From NCBI RefSeq assembly GCF_016863295.1, contig NZ_BOOP01000025.1, positions 62,001-126,000 of the forward strand: 64,000 bases of DNA. Reading direction: 5' to 3'. Each line of letters starts with the position of its first letter. The stretch's first letter is position 1. Source of the DNA: Planotetraspora phitsanulokensis. Lineage in GTDB: Bacteria; Actinomycetota; Actinomycetes; Streptosporangiales; Streptosporangiaceae. Made by a program: the position numbers and the translations under genes. Under the pieces are notes generated by a model. The model was not told the DNA's origin. It saw only the letters and a program-made list of their open reading frames with translations, and did no database searches. This document shows positions 23,937 to 31,880 of the stretch, one piece after another.

Positions 23937-26261
23937 ATGACACGATCTCTCCACGTATCGCCCGAAGTGGCCACTATGCTGCCGCCTAGCCATAAGAGCG
24001 GACGTATCCATCAAACGGGCCGACTGGGCAACGTACCGACAAGCCCCTGTAGACAGGTGATCGCACTGAGCAGCCGGGATACCTCGCCGAGTCGCGCCGA
24101 CGAAACGGACGGGCACCCGGTGGCCGCTCAAGAAGGGCGTCTGATCCTGGAGGAGTCCCCGGCGCCCGCCACGTCCGCCGAGCAGGAGGAGTCCTCCAGC
24201 GCGGAGGGGCGGGGGTCCTCGAGCCGGTTCCGCGGCGACATCGAAGGGCTCCGCGCGGTCGCCGTCGGGCTGGTGCTGCTGTACCACGCGGGACTACCCT
24301 TCCTCCCCGGCGGATTCGTCGGCGTCGACGTCTTCTTCGTCATCTCGGGCTTCCTCATCACCACGCAGCTCCTGTCGGAGATGGGCAGGACCGGGACGAT
24401 CTCGCTCGTCCGGTTCTACGCCCGGCGGGCCAAGCGGCTGCTGCCGGCCGCGGGAATCGTCCTGCTGGTCAGCGCGGTGCTGACGCGCCTGTTCATCCCG
24501 GCGACGCGATGGAGCGAGATCGGCGGCGACATCGCCGGCGCGGCCCTCTACGTCGTGAACTGGCGGTTCGCCGACCGGTCGGTGGACTACCTGGCAGAGG
24601 ACTCCCAGCCCTCTCCGGTGCAGCACTTCTGGTCGCTGGCGGTGGAGGAGCAGTTCTACCTGGTGTGGCCGCTGCTGATACTCGCCGCCATCGTGGTGGC
24701 CCGGATGCTCCGGGGGCGGACCAGGCCGACGCTCTGGGTGGGCCTGGCCCTGGTGGTCATCCCGTCGTTCGCCTGGTCGCTGAGCGAGACGGCGAACATC
24801 CCGGCCCGCGCGTTCTTCGAGACGACCACCCGCATGTGGGAGCTGGGGATCGGCGCCGCGGTGGCGCTCGCCGCGGGCGCGTTCACCCGGCTGCCGCGCG
24901 GCCCGGCGATCGGACTCGGCTGGGCCGGCCTGGCCGCGATCGCCGCGGCCGGGCTGCTCATCACCGGCGAGACGGCGTGGCCCGGCTACGCGGCCGCGTT
25001 GCCGACGCTCGGCGCGGCGGCGGTCATCGCGGCCGGGTTCTCGGTGACCAGGGGAGGGCCGTCGTCGCTTCTCGCCCTGCGGCCGTTCCGCTGGATCGGC
25101 GGCCTGTCGTACTCGCTCTACCTGTGGCACTGGCCGCTGCTCGTGGCGGCGACCGCGTACCTGGGCGAGCTGTCGACGGCGAAGGGCCTGATCGTCGCGG
25201 CCGCATCGGTCGTCCCGGCCTGGCTGACCGCCCGACTCGTGGAGAATCCCCTCCGGCATTCCGCGGCCATCTCACGCTCGTCGCGGCTCGCCCTCAGCAT
25301 GGGCGCCAACTTCACCCTCCTGGGCGTGGCCGCGGGTCTGGTCCTGCTGCTGGGCGTCACCACCACCCAGATGCCCGCGGGCGCGGTCGCCCAGGGCGCC
25401 GCGGCACTCGGCGACAAGCCGCGCGACAGCCCGGCCGGAGCCGTGGTGGACCGCGTCGACTGGATGACGCCGACGCCCACCGAGGCGACGGAGGACGTCC
25501 CGGACGCGTACGCCAACGGATGCCAGCAGGTCACGACCAAGTCCGAGGTGGTCACCTGCCAATACGGCGACAAGAGTGGGCCGACCACCGTGGCGGTGGT
25601 CGGCGACTCCAAGATGGCCCAGTGGATGCCGGCCCTGCAGTCGCTCGCCGACCAGAACGGCTGGAACATGATCACGTACTTCAAGTCCGCGTGCGGCTAC
25701 TCCCTGGCGACGACCCAGTACGACGGCACGCCGTACCAGTCGTGCCGGGAATGGACCGACGAGGTGCGCCGGCGGCTGACGTCGGACCCGCCGGACTTCG
25801 TGATCACCTCGCAGGGAGAGGGCAAGGCGCTGGACGAGGGCGGCGGGCCGACCCAGGCGGCCATGGTCGAGGGCCTGCGCGGCGCCTGGTCCGAGCTGAC
25901 GTCGCTGCGGACGAGGGTCGTGGTGGTGGCCGACAACGCGCCTCCCGGCCTGAACGTCTACGAGTGCGTCGCGAAGAACCCCGAGAAGTTGTCGGCCTGC
26001 GCGTTCGACCGCAAGCGGTCCGCCGCGAGCGCGGCGCCCACGCAGCGCCTGGCGGCCAAGGGCCGGCCGCGCGTGGCGTTCGTCGACCTGTCCGACGCCA
26101 TCTGCCCCGCCGAGCGGTGCGCCCCCGTTATCGGCAACGTGCTCGTCTACCGCCAGGGCTCGCACATCACGGCGACGTACGTCGAGTCGCTCACCCCGCG
26201 GCTCGCGACGGCCCTGACCAAGGCGAAGCTGCCGACCGCGTATCAGCCGGGCACGAGCTGA
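23937..26261 (+). CDS. Acyltransferase family 3 (OafA/YrhL-like) with C-terminal SGNH domain
   Basis: A 774-residue membrane O-acyltransferase. The acyltransferase-3 domain spans about residues 95-470 with around ten helices. It has the conserved Arg and His in RGDIEGLRAVAVGLVLLYHAG, GGFVGVDVFFVISGFLI and FYARRAKRLLPAA. The C-terminal part (about 540-770) is an SGNH-hydrolase-like domain (VAVVGDSKMAQWMPALQSL has the GDS Ser), as in proteins that acetylate cell-wall or exopolysaccharide sugars. The first 90 residues are Ser/Glu-rich and poorly conserved, so GTG 24057 or a later codon may be the true start. No strong ribosome site favours 23937. Alone in its transcription unit. Confidence 0.88.
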   Translation: MTRSLHVSPEVATMLPPSHKSGRIHQTGRLGNVPTSPCRQVIALSSRDTSPSRADETDGHPVAAQEGRLILEESPAPATSAEQEESSSAEGRGSSSRFRGDIEGLRAVAVGLVLLYHAGLPFLPGGFVGVDVFFVISGFLITTQLLSEMGRTGTISLVRFYARRAKRLLPAAGIVLLVSAVLTRLFIPATRWSEIGGDIAGAALYVVNWRFADRSVDYLAEDSQPSPVQHFWSLAVEEQFYLVWPLLILAAIVVARMLRGRTRPTLWVGLALVVIPSFAWSLSETANIPARAFFETTTRMWELGIGAAVALAAGAFTRLPRGPAIGLGWAGLAAIAAAGLLITGETAWPGYAAALPTLGAAAVIAAGFSVTRGGPSSLLALRPFRWIGGLSYSLYLWHWPLLVAATAYLGELSTAKGLIVAAASVVPAWLTARLVENPLRHSAAISRSSRLALSMGANFTLLGVAAGLVLLLGVTTTQMPAGAVAQGAAALGDKPRDSPAGAVVDRVDWMTPTPTEATEDVPDAYANGCQQVTTKSEVVTCQYGDKSGPTTVAVVGDSKMAQWMPALQSLADQNGWNMITYFKSACGYSLATTQYDGTPYQSCREWTDEVRRRLTSDPPDFVITSQGEGKALDEGGGPTQAAMVEGLRGAWSELTSLRTRVVVVADNAPPGLNVYECVAKNPEKLSACAFDRKRSAASAAPTQRLAAKGRPRVAFVDLSDAICPAERCAPVIGNVLVYRQGSHITATYVESLTPRLATALTKAKLPTAYQPGTS

Positions 26262-26285
26262 CGGCTCGGCGAGCCGCTGAACGCC

Positions 26286-26741
26286 TCAGGCGCCCGCCGA
26301 CCATTCGATGAGGGGCGGCCGCACGGCGGCGCGCAGCGGCTCCCCTCTGCCGTCGGTGAGCCCGAGACGCGCGACGAGCCGTCCCCCGCGGACCGCGGCC
26401 TCGACGGTGGCGGGGTCGACGGCGTCGAGCATGAGCTTCGCCCGGCGGAACATCGTGAAGGCGCCCGTGTCGTCGACCGAGCCCCAGGCCAGGTAGATGA
26501 ACCGCCCGCCTGGACGGCCCTGGATGTGGGGTCCCCTGATGTCCGCGCCGCCTGGCGTGGCGACGGCCGTGCACTCCAGCGTCCACGCGGCCGAGGACGC
26601 GTCGCCGGGATGGAGGCCGAGCAACTCGTCACGGCGGTCCCGCCTCTGGACGCCGACGTGGATGCCGTCGTAGCCGGGGAAGCCTGCGTTGGGAGGGCAC
26701 GAACGGCCGGGCAGGTTCGTCGCCTCGATGTGGATCCGCAC
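26286..26741 (-). CDS. DUF5990 family protein
   Basis: A 151-residue cytoplasmic protein beginning MRIHIEATNLPGRSCPPN and rich in beta strands. Blocks IHVGVQRRDRRDELLGLHPGDASSAAWTLECTAV and GPHIQGRPGGRFIYLAWGSVDDTGAFTMFRRAKLMLD match the pattern I associate with DUF5990. No catalytic residues recognised, and function is unknown. It follows the LLM oxidoreductase on the same strand after a 46-bp gap, so the two may be cotranscribed. Confidence 0.72.
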   Translation of the reverse strand: MRIHIEATNLPGRSCPPNAGFPGYDGIHVGVQRRDRRDELLGLHPGDASSAAWTLECTAVATPGGADIRGPHIQGRPGGRFIYLAWGSVDDTGAFTMFRRAKLMLDAVDPATVEAAVRGGRLVARLGLTDGRGEPLRAAVRPPLIEWSAGA

Positions 26742-26787
26742 TCCGCCATCATCGCCTGCGACCGGGCCGCGCGCCGCCCGATGTCCC

Positions 26788-27801
26788 TCACCCCAGGACG
26801 AGGTCCCGGATGTCCTTCAGCGTGGCCTCGTCGCGCGGGCCCATGACCAGCAGGTTCGTCACCGGGCTCTTGCGCCACAGTTCGAGCCGTTCGCGGATGC
26901 GGCCGATGGGGCCGACCAGCGAGATGCCGTCGGCGAGTTCGTCCGGGATGGCGGCGAACGCCTCGTCCCTGCGTCCCTCCAGATAGAGCGCCTGGATCCG
27001 CTCCGCGGCCTCGGCGTACCCCATCCGGCCCACGATGTCGGCATGGAAGTTGCGCGTCTTGGCGCCCATGCCGCCGATGTACAGGGTGAGCATCATCTTC
27101 ACCCCGTCGATGGCGGCGCGGACGTCGTCGGTCACGATGACGTTCACCATGGCCGCGACGTCGAAGCCGGGAGCCGCGCCGGCGAGCGCCTCGCCGTACA
27201 TGGCCTCGATCTTCTCGGGGAAGACGAACAGCGGGAGCCAGCCCTGGCCGACCTCGGCGGCGAGCGCGACGTTCTTCGGGCCCTCAGCGCCGAGGTAGAG
27301 GGGGATGTCGTCGCGGAGGGGATGGGTGATCAGCTTGAGCGGCTTGCCCAGGCCGCCGGGGAGCGGCAGGGGGTAGTGCGGCCCCGGGCCGGTGACGGGC
27401 TCCTCCCGGCGCCAGACCTTGCGCATGATCTCGACGTACTCACGGGTCCTCGCGAGTGGCCGGGAGAACGGCTGGCCGTACCAGCCCTCGACCACCTGGG
27501 GTCCCGACGCGCCCACGCCGAGGAGCAGGCGCCCGCCGGTGAGGTGGTCGAGCGTCATCGCGGTCATCGCGGTGGTGACGGGAGGCCGCGCGGACAACTG
27601 GGCGACGCTCGTCCCGAGCTTGATCCTGCTGGTGCGCGCGCCGTACCAGGCGAGGGGCGTGAAGGCGTCGCTCCCGTAGGCCTCGGCGGTCCACACCGAC
27701 TCGTAACCGAGCCGTTCGGCCGTCTGGACCAGCTCGGTCGCGTCGTCGGCGTTCCGCTGCCAGTATCCGAGGTTCAGTCCCAGTCTGAGATCGTCAGCCA
27801 C
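26788..27801 (-). CDS. LLM class F420-dependent oxidoreductase
   Basis: A 337-residue TIM-barrel enzyme of the bacterial luciferase-like family that would use coenzyme F420. Markers are LRLGLNLGYWQRNADDATELVQTAERLGYESVWTAEAYGSDAFTPLAWYGARTSRIKLGTSVAQLSARPP, LDHLTGGRLLLGVGASGPQVVEGWYG and DDIPLYLGAEGPKNVALAAEVGQGWLP. The start is GTG 27801, after which homology begins at once (ADDLRLGLN). A KstR-type palindrome ends ten bases upstream, leaving almost no room for a ribosome site, so the transcript may be leaderless. The substrate is unknown. The operator suggests a link to sterol or lipid catabolism. Confidence 0.9.
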   Translation of the reverse strand: MADDLRLGLNLGYWQRNADDATELVQTAERLGYESVWTAEAYGSDAFTPLAWYGARTSRIKLGTSVAQLSARPPVTTAMTAMTLDHLTGGRLLLGVGASGPQVVEGWYGQPFSRPLARTREYVEIMRKVWRREEPVTGPGPHYPLPLPGGLGKPLKLITHPLRDDIPLYLGAEGPKNVALAAEVGQGWLPLFVFPEKIEAMYGEALAGAAPGFDVAAMVNVIVTDDVRAAIDGVKMMLTLYIGGMGAKTRNFHADIVGRMGYAEAAERIQALYLEGRRDEAFAAIPDELADGISLVGPIGRIRERLELWRKSPVTNLLVMGPRDEATLKDIRDLVLG

Positions 27802-27810
27802 GCCCTTAAG

Positions 27811-27824
27811 TAGAACACGTTCTA
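27811..27824. promoter_or_regulatory. KstR-type palindrome TAGAACACGTTCTA
   Basis: TAGAAC-AC-GTTCTA fits the published KstR consensus TnnAACnnGTTnnA for the TetR-family repressor of cholesterol catabolism. It lies 10 bp upstream of the LLM oxidoreductase GTG and overlaps the stop codon of the FadR-type regulator gene. Other TetR proteins bind related sites. Confidence 0.65.
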
Positions 27825-28535
27825 GCTCGCTGGGCCAGCGGTCGACGGATATGCGCGCTCCAGATGTACGGCTATCGCCTCCACCGCCGTCGCGGCGTCG
27901 CCGTCCCTGATCGCATCGTGGATACGGCGATGGTCGGCCTGCAGGCCCCCCGTGTCGCCCAGCCGTACGACGGCGTCGATGGCGAAGCGCTGGACGGCCC
28001 CGCGCAGCGCCTGCATGATCGCCGAGGTGAGCCGGTTGCCGGAGGCCTCGGCGATGGCGGCGTGGAAGGCGACGTCGTGCTCGACGAACTCCTCCGGGCT
28101 CCGCGCCGCGTCCATGGCCGCGATGGCCCGCGCCATGGTCTCCAGTCCCGCCCCGGAGCGGGCCGCGTGCCCGGCGGACCACTGTTCGATCATCAGCCGC
28201 GTGTCGACAACCTCGCGCAGCGACAACGTGGCCAGCCCGAGGTGCAGGCGCAGCAGGCCGGTGAGCGCGCTGCCGGGCCGCGAGGTCAGGACGGCTCCCG
28301 CGTCCGGGCCCCGTCCCACCTGCGACGACACCACGCCCAGGCTCTCGAGCACGCGCAGGGCCTCGCGGACCGACGACCGGCTCACCTGGAGTTGCTCGGC
28401 GAGTTGGCGTTCACCGGGCAGCCGGTCGCCCACGGTGAGGCCGTCGGCCGCGATCCGCTCCTCGATCCGCGCGAGGACTCCCTCGAAGGCGCGCACGCGG
28501 GCCGGGTTACGCGCTTGCCCGCCGAGCTCGGTCAC
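27822..28535 (-). CDS. FadR/GntR-family regulator (FCD domain), LldR/LutR-like
   Basis: A 237-residue regulator. The winged helix (LPGERQLAEQLQVSRSSVREALRVLESLGVV, near 37-68) is followed by an all-helical FCD effector domain. That domain carries the metal-binding Asp and His residues in EFVEHDVAFHAAIAEASGN and the ADHRRIHDAIRDGDA block. It is divergent from lutABC with 89 bp to the lutA start, and two identical TGGTCTGACCA sites lie between. Regulators of this type (LldR, LutR) sense lactate or related hydroxyacids and repress the utilisation operon. That role is inferred. The next gene downstream, the LLM oxidoreductase, has a separate operator at this gene's stop codon. Confidence 0.93.
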   Translation of the reverse strand: MTELGGQARNPARVRAFEGVLARIEERIAADGLTVGDRLPGERQLAEQLQVSRSSVREALRVLESLGVVSSQVGRGPDAGAVLTSRPGSALTGLLRLHLGLATLSLREVVDTRLMIEQWSAGHAARSGAGLETMARAIAAMDAARSPEEFVEHDVAFHAAIAEASGNRLTSAIMQALRGAVQRFAIDAVVRLGDTGGLQADHRRIHDAIRDGDAATAVEAIAVHLERAYPSTAGPAS

Positions 28536-28581
28536 GGGGCCTCCTCCGGTGTCGCGTGGTGCGTGCGGGATGATGCATGTA

Positions 28582-28592
28582 TGGTCTGACCA
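28582..28592. promoter_or_regulatory. FadR-type operator 1, TGGTCTGACCA
   Basis: Palindrome TGGTC-T-GACCA matches the TGGTnnnACCA core bound by FCD-domain GntR regulators. It lies in the gap between the divergent regulator and lutA. Confidence 0.82.
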
Positions 28593-28596
28593 TATT

Positions 28597-28607
28597 TGGT
28601 CTGACCA
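28597..28607. promoter_or_regulatory. FadR-type operator 2, TGGTCTGACCA
   Basis: Identical second copy with centres 15 bp apart. Two copies close together suggest cooperative binding by two regulator dimers. Confidence 0.82.
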
Positions 28608-28624
28608 TACACGCGGGAGGGCAT

Positions 28625-29377
28625 GTGCGGGTCGCCCTGTTCATCACCTGTGTCAACGACACGCTGTTCCCGGACACCGGGAAGGCGGTCGTGACCCTGC
28701 TCCGGAGGCTCGGCGTCGACGTCGACTTCCCGGAGGCGCAGACCTGCTGCGGGCAGATGCACCTCAACACCGGCTACCGCGACGAGGGCGTACGGCTGGC
28801 ACGCCGGTTCGTGGACGTCTTCCGCGACTACGACGCCGTGGTCGTCCCCTCGGGGTCGTGCGGCGCGATGGTGCGGGAGCAGTACCCCAGGCTGGCGGAC
28901 GACGGCGCGTTCGCGGAGGCGGTGGCCGGGACCGTCCCGCGGGTGTACGACCTGTCGGAGTTCCTGGTCGACGTGCTCGGCGTCACCGACGTCGGCGCCT
29001 ACTTCCCCCATCGGGTCACCTACCATCCGACCTGCCACTCGCTCAGGGGCCTCCACCTGGGCGACCGGCCGAGGAGGCTGCTCGAGCAGGTCAAGGGGCT
29101 CGAGCTCGTCCCGCTGCCGGGCGCCGAGGAGTGTTGCGGTTTCGGCGGCACCTTTGCCGTGAAAAATCCGGATATATCGGCGGCCATGTGCAGCGACAAG
29201 GTCCGCAACGTGCTGGACACGGGCGCCGAGGTGCTCTGCGCGGCCGACAACTCCTGCCTGATGCACATCGGCGGCACACTCACCCGTCAGAAGGCGGGCG
29301 TGCGGGTCATGCACCTTGCCGAGATCCTGGCGTCAACGGAACCGGGGAACACCCGCGAACGGGAGGACTCGCGATGA
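28625..29377 (+). CDS. lutA: Lactate utilization protein LutA (Fe-S oxidoreductase, CCG domains)
   Basis: A 250-residue subunit of the LutABC L-lactate dehydrogenase complex that oxidises lactate to pyruvate. It has two CCG domains: EAQTCCGQMHLNTGYRDEG near 38-56 and GAEECCGFGGTFAVKNPDIS near 165-184. Both resemble heterodisulfide-reductase cysteine motifs that bind Fe-S clusters. GTG 28625 is preferred because GGGAGG lies 4 bases upstream and the family begins with a RVALFITCVNDTLFP-like strand. An ATG at 28577 would start inside the operators. The stop overlaps lutB (ATGA), starting a three-gene coupled operon under the divergent FadR-type regulator. Confidence 0.93.
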   Translation: MRVALFITCVNDTLFPDTGKAVVTLLRRLGVDVDFPEAQTCCGQMHLNTGYRDEGVRLARRFVDVFRDYDAVVVPSGSCGAMVREQYPRLADDGAFAEAVAGTVPRVYDLSEFLVDVLGVTDVGAYFPHRVTYHPTCHSLRGLHLGDRPRRLLEQVKGLELVPLPGAEECCGFGGTFAVKNPDISAAMCSDKVRNVLDTGAEVLCAADNSCLMHIGGTLTRQKAGVRVMHLAEILASTEPGNTREREDSR

Positions 29378-30816
29378 GCCGCACCTTCCTCGGCATGCCG
29401 GGAACCGTCTCGATGATGGGCTACACCGGCAAGGAGACCTTCCCCGAGAACGCCGCGAAAGCCGTACGGAACTCCCAGCTCAGGTTCAACCTGCGCAAGG
29501 CGACCGGGACGATCCGCGGCAGGCGGGCGAGCGTCGTGGGGGAGCTGCCCGACTGGCCCGACCTGCGCCAGGCCGGCAAGGCGATCAAGGACCACACGCT
29601 CCGCAACCTGGACACCTACCTCGTGCGACTGGAGGAGGCCGTCACGAAGGCCGGCGGCCACGTGCACTGGGCCCGCGACGCCGCCGAGGCCAACCGGATC
29701 GTCACCGACCTCGTCAAGGCCACCGGCGAGACGCAGGTGGTCAAGGTCAAGTCGATGGCCACCCAGGAGATCGGGCTCAACGAGGCCCTCCACGCGGAGG
29801 GCATCACCGCGTACGAGACGGACCTGGCCGAGCTGATCGTCCAGCTCGGGGACGACTGGCCGTCCCACATCCTGGTCCCCGCTATCCACAGGAACCGGTC
29901 GGAGATCCGCGACATCTTCGTCCGGCACATGTCCGAGTGGGGCCGCCCGGCGCCGGAGCGGCTCACCGACGATCCCGCGGCCCTCGCCGAGGCGGCCCGC
30001 CTCCATCTGCGGGAACGCTTCCTGTCCACCAAGGTCGCCATCTCCGGGGCCAACTTCATGGTCGCCGAGACCGGGACGCTGGTCGTCCTGGAGTCCGAGG
30101 GCAACGGCCGGATGTGCCTTACCCTCCCGGAGACGCTGATCAGCGTGGTCGGGATCGAGAAGCTGGTGCCGACCTGGCGCGACCTCGAGGTGTTCCTCCA
30201 GTTGCTGCCCAGGAGCTCGACCGGCGAGCGGATGAACCCGTACACCTCCATGTGGACCGGCGCGACCGAGGGCCAGGAGTTCCACCTCGTCCTGCTCGAC
30301 AACGGTCGCACCGGCGTGCTCGCCGACGACCTCGGCCGCCAGGCGCTGCGCTGCATCCGGTGCTCGGCCTGCCTCAACGTCTGCCCCGTCTACGAACGCT
30401 CCGGCGGCCACGCGTACGGATCGGTCTATCCGGGCCCGATCGGGGCGATCCTCACCCCGCAGCTGCGCGGGATGGGGTCCGAGCTCGACCGGTCGCTGCC
30501 GTACGCCAGCTCGCTCTGCGGCGCGTGCTACGAGGTGTGCCCGGTCGCCATCGACATCCCGTCGGTCCTGGTCGAGCTGCGCGGCCGGAGCCGCCACCCG
30601 GTGGCCGAGCGCGCGGGCATGGCCGCCGCCGGCTGGGTCTTCGAACGGCCGGGACGGCTGGCCCGCGCACAGAGGATGGGCGGCCGGATGCGCCGCCTCG
30701 TACCGAAGCGGCTGCCGGGCCCGCTCGGCGGATGGACGGACACCCGCGACCTGCCCGCCATTCCCAGGGAGTCGTTCCGCGACTGGTGGAACCGTACGGA
30801 CGGAGGCTCACGATGA
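29374..30816 (+). CDS. lutB: Lactate utilization iron-sulfur protein LutB
   Basis: A 480-residue electron-transfer subunit of LutABC. The first 290 residues form the LUD domain (LRNLDTYLVRLEEAVTKAGGHVHWARDAAEAN, then VKVKSMATQEIGLNEAL and TGTLVVLESEGNGRMCLTLPE). Two 4Fe-4S ferredoxin motifs follow, CIRCSACLNVCPVY near 327-340 and CGACYEVCPVAIDIP near 378-392. The C-terminus is a helical DUF3390-like tail rich in Arg. Starts at the ATG within the lutA stop and overlaps lutC (ATGA). No signal peptide, so cytoplasmic. Confidence 0.95.
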   Translation: MSRTFLGMPGTVSMMGYTGKETFPENAAKAVRNSQLRFNLRKATGTIRGRRASVVGELPDWPDLRQAGKAIKDHTLRNLDTYLVRLEEAVTKAGGHVHWARDAAEANRIVTDLVKATGETQVVKVKSMATQEIGLNEALHAEGITAYETDLAELIVQLGDDWPSHILVPAIHRNRSEIRDIFVRHMSEWGRPAPERLTDDPAALAEAARLHLRERFLSTKVAISGANFMVAETGTLVVLESEGNGRMCLTLPETLISVVGIEKLVPTWRDLEVFLQLLPRSSTGERMNPYTSMWTGATEGQEFHLVLLDNGRTGVLADDLGRQALRCIRCSACLNVCPVYERSGGHAYGSVYPGPIGAILTPQLRGMGSELDRSLPYASSLCGACYEVCPVAIDIPSVLVELRGRSRHPVAERAGMAAAGWVFERPGRLARAQRMGGRMRRLVPKRLPGPLGGWTDTRDLPAIPRESFRDWWNRTDGGSR

Positions 30817-31433
30817 GCGCTCGCGACGTGATCCTCGCCCGTGTCCGCGCGGCGGTCGAGGGCGTCCCCGAGGTCCAGATCCCCCGGGCTTACCGGGGTC
30901 CGGCTCCCGCCTCCGAGGGCCTGGTCGACCTGCTGGCCGAGCGCGTGCGCCACTACAAGGCCGCCGTCCACGTGGTCGAGGAGGCGGGTGTGGCGGCGCT
31001 CGTCGCCGCGTCGCTGGCCGAGCGCGGCGCCCGGCGGCTCGTCGTGCCGGAGGGGTTCCCCGAGCCCTGGCTGCCGTCCGGGGGGTTCGAGCGGATCGGC
31101 GACGAGCCGCGGCTGAGCGCCTCCGACCTCGACACGGTCGACGGGATCCTGACGACGTGCGCCGTCGCCGTCGCCGAGACCGGGACGATCGTGCTGGACG
31201 CCGGGGCGGGTCAGGGACGGCGGGCGCTCACGCTCCTGCCGGACTACCACCTGTGCGTCGTGCGGCGGGACCAGATCGTGGCGAACGTCCCCGACGCCGT
31301 CGACCGGCTCGACCCGGCACGTCCCCTGACCTGGATCAGCGGCCCCTCCGCGACCAGCGACATCGAACTCAACCGGGTCGAGGGCGTCCACGGGCCCCGG
31401 ACGCTCGAGGTGGTCGTCGTGACCTCCGCCTGA
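30813..31433 (+). CDS. lutC: Lactate utilization protein LutC
   Basis: A 206-residue LUD-domain protein and last gene of lutABC. Recognisable blocks are HYKAAVHVVEEAGVAALVAASLAERGARRLVVPEGFP, CAVAVAETGTIVLDAGAGQGRRALTLLPDYHLCVVRRDQIVANVPDAV and the family end-block SATSDIELNRVEGVHGPRTLEVVVV (family form: TADIELxxVxGxHGP). The ATG overlaps the lutB stop (ATGA). It completes a canonical lactate operon, and its exact part in the complex is not established. The stop is 4 bases from the stop of the convergent DUF2795 gene. Confidence 0.95.
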   Translation: MSARDVILARVRAAVEGVPEVQIPRAYRGPAPASEGLVDLLAERVRHYKAAVHVVEEAGVAALVAASLAERGARRLVVPEGFPEPWLPSGGFERIGDEPRLSASDLDTVDGILTTCAVAVAETGTIVLDAGAGQGRRALTLLPDYHLCVVRRDQIVANVPDAVDRLDPARPLTWISGPSATSDIELNRVEGVHGPRTLEVVVVTSA

Positions 31434-31437
31434 GACC

Positions 31438-31737
31438 TCACTGGTGGTGGCGTTCCACCCCCAGTCCGAGGGCTTCGGCGACCTGGCCGACGTTCTGGTA
31501 CCTGAGGTCGGGCAGGTCGCGTACGGCCCGCAGCACGGCGTCGGGGGCGTTCTTGGCGCGGGCGTGGGTGAGGAGGTCGTGCGCGTCCGCGGGGTAACGG
31601 GCGTCGCTGAGCCATTTCGCCAGGTTGCCGCGGCGCTCCACGTCGGCGGGCGTGATGCCGATGCCGCCGTCGGGCCCGTGCTCCCGGTGGTCGTCGAGAC
31701 GGGGGGAATGCTCGGCGCCGCCACGTTGGATACTCAT
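31438..31737 (-). CDS. DUF2795 domain protein
   Basis: A 99-residue cytoplasmic protein. Residues 40-95 (ERRGNLAKWLSDARYPADAHDLLTHARAKNAPDAVLRAVRDLPDLRYQNVGQVAEALG) form the DUF2795 helical module found in small actinobacterial proteins of unknown function. The N-terminal 35 residues are charged and probably disordered. The ATG at 31737 has a strong ribosome site (GGAGGTGA about six bases upstream), so longer upstream starts are not needed. Convergent with lutC and divergent from the tandem acetyltransferase. Confidence 0.82.
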   Translation of the reverse strand: MSIQRGGAEHSPRLDDHREHGPDGGIGITPADVERRGNLAKWLSDARYPADAHDLLTHARAKNAPDAVLRAVRDLPDLRYQNVGQVAEALGLGVERHHQ

Positions 31738-31880
31738 GACCTCACCTCCGAATAGGGTCATGAGGTGCCTCGTACCCGGCCCGGCCGCCCCAAACATCGG
31801 CGCCGGCCCATCCGGAATGTGCGAAGGCCCAGGTGGGCGAGGAAGCAGACGGGAAATCGGCATCTCCCTGGAGTGGCGCT

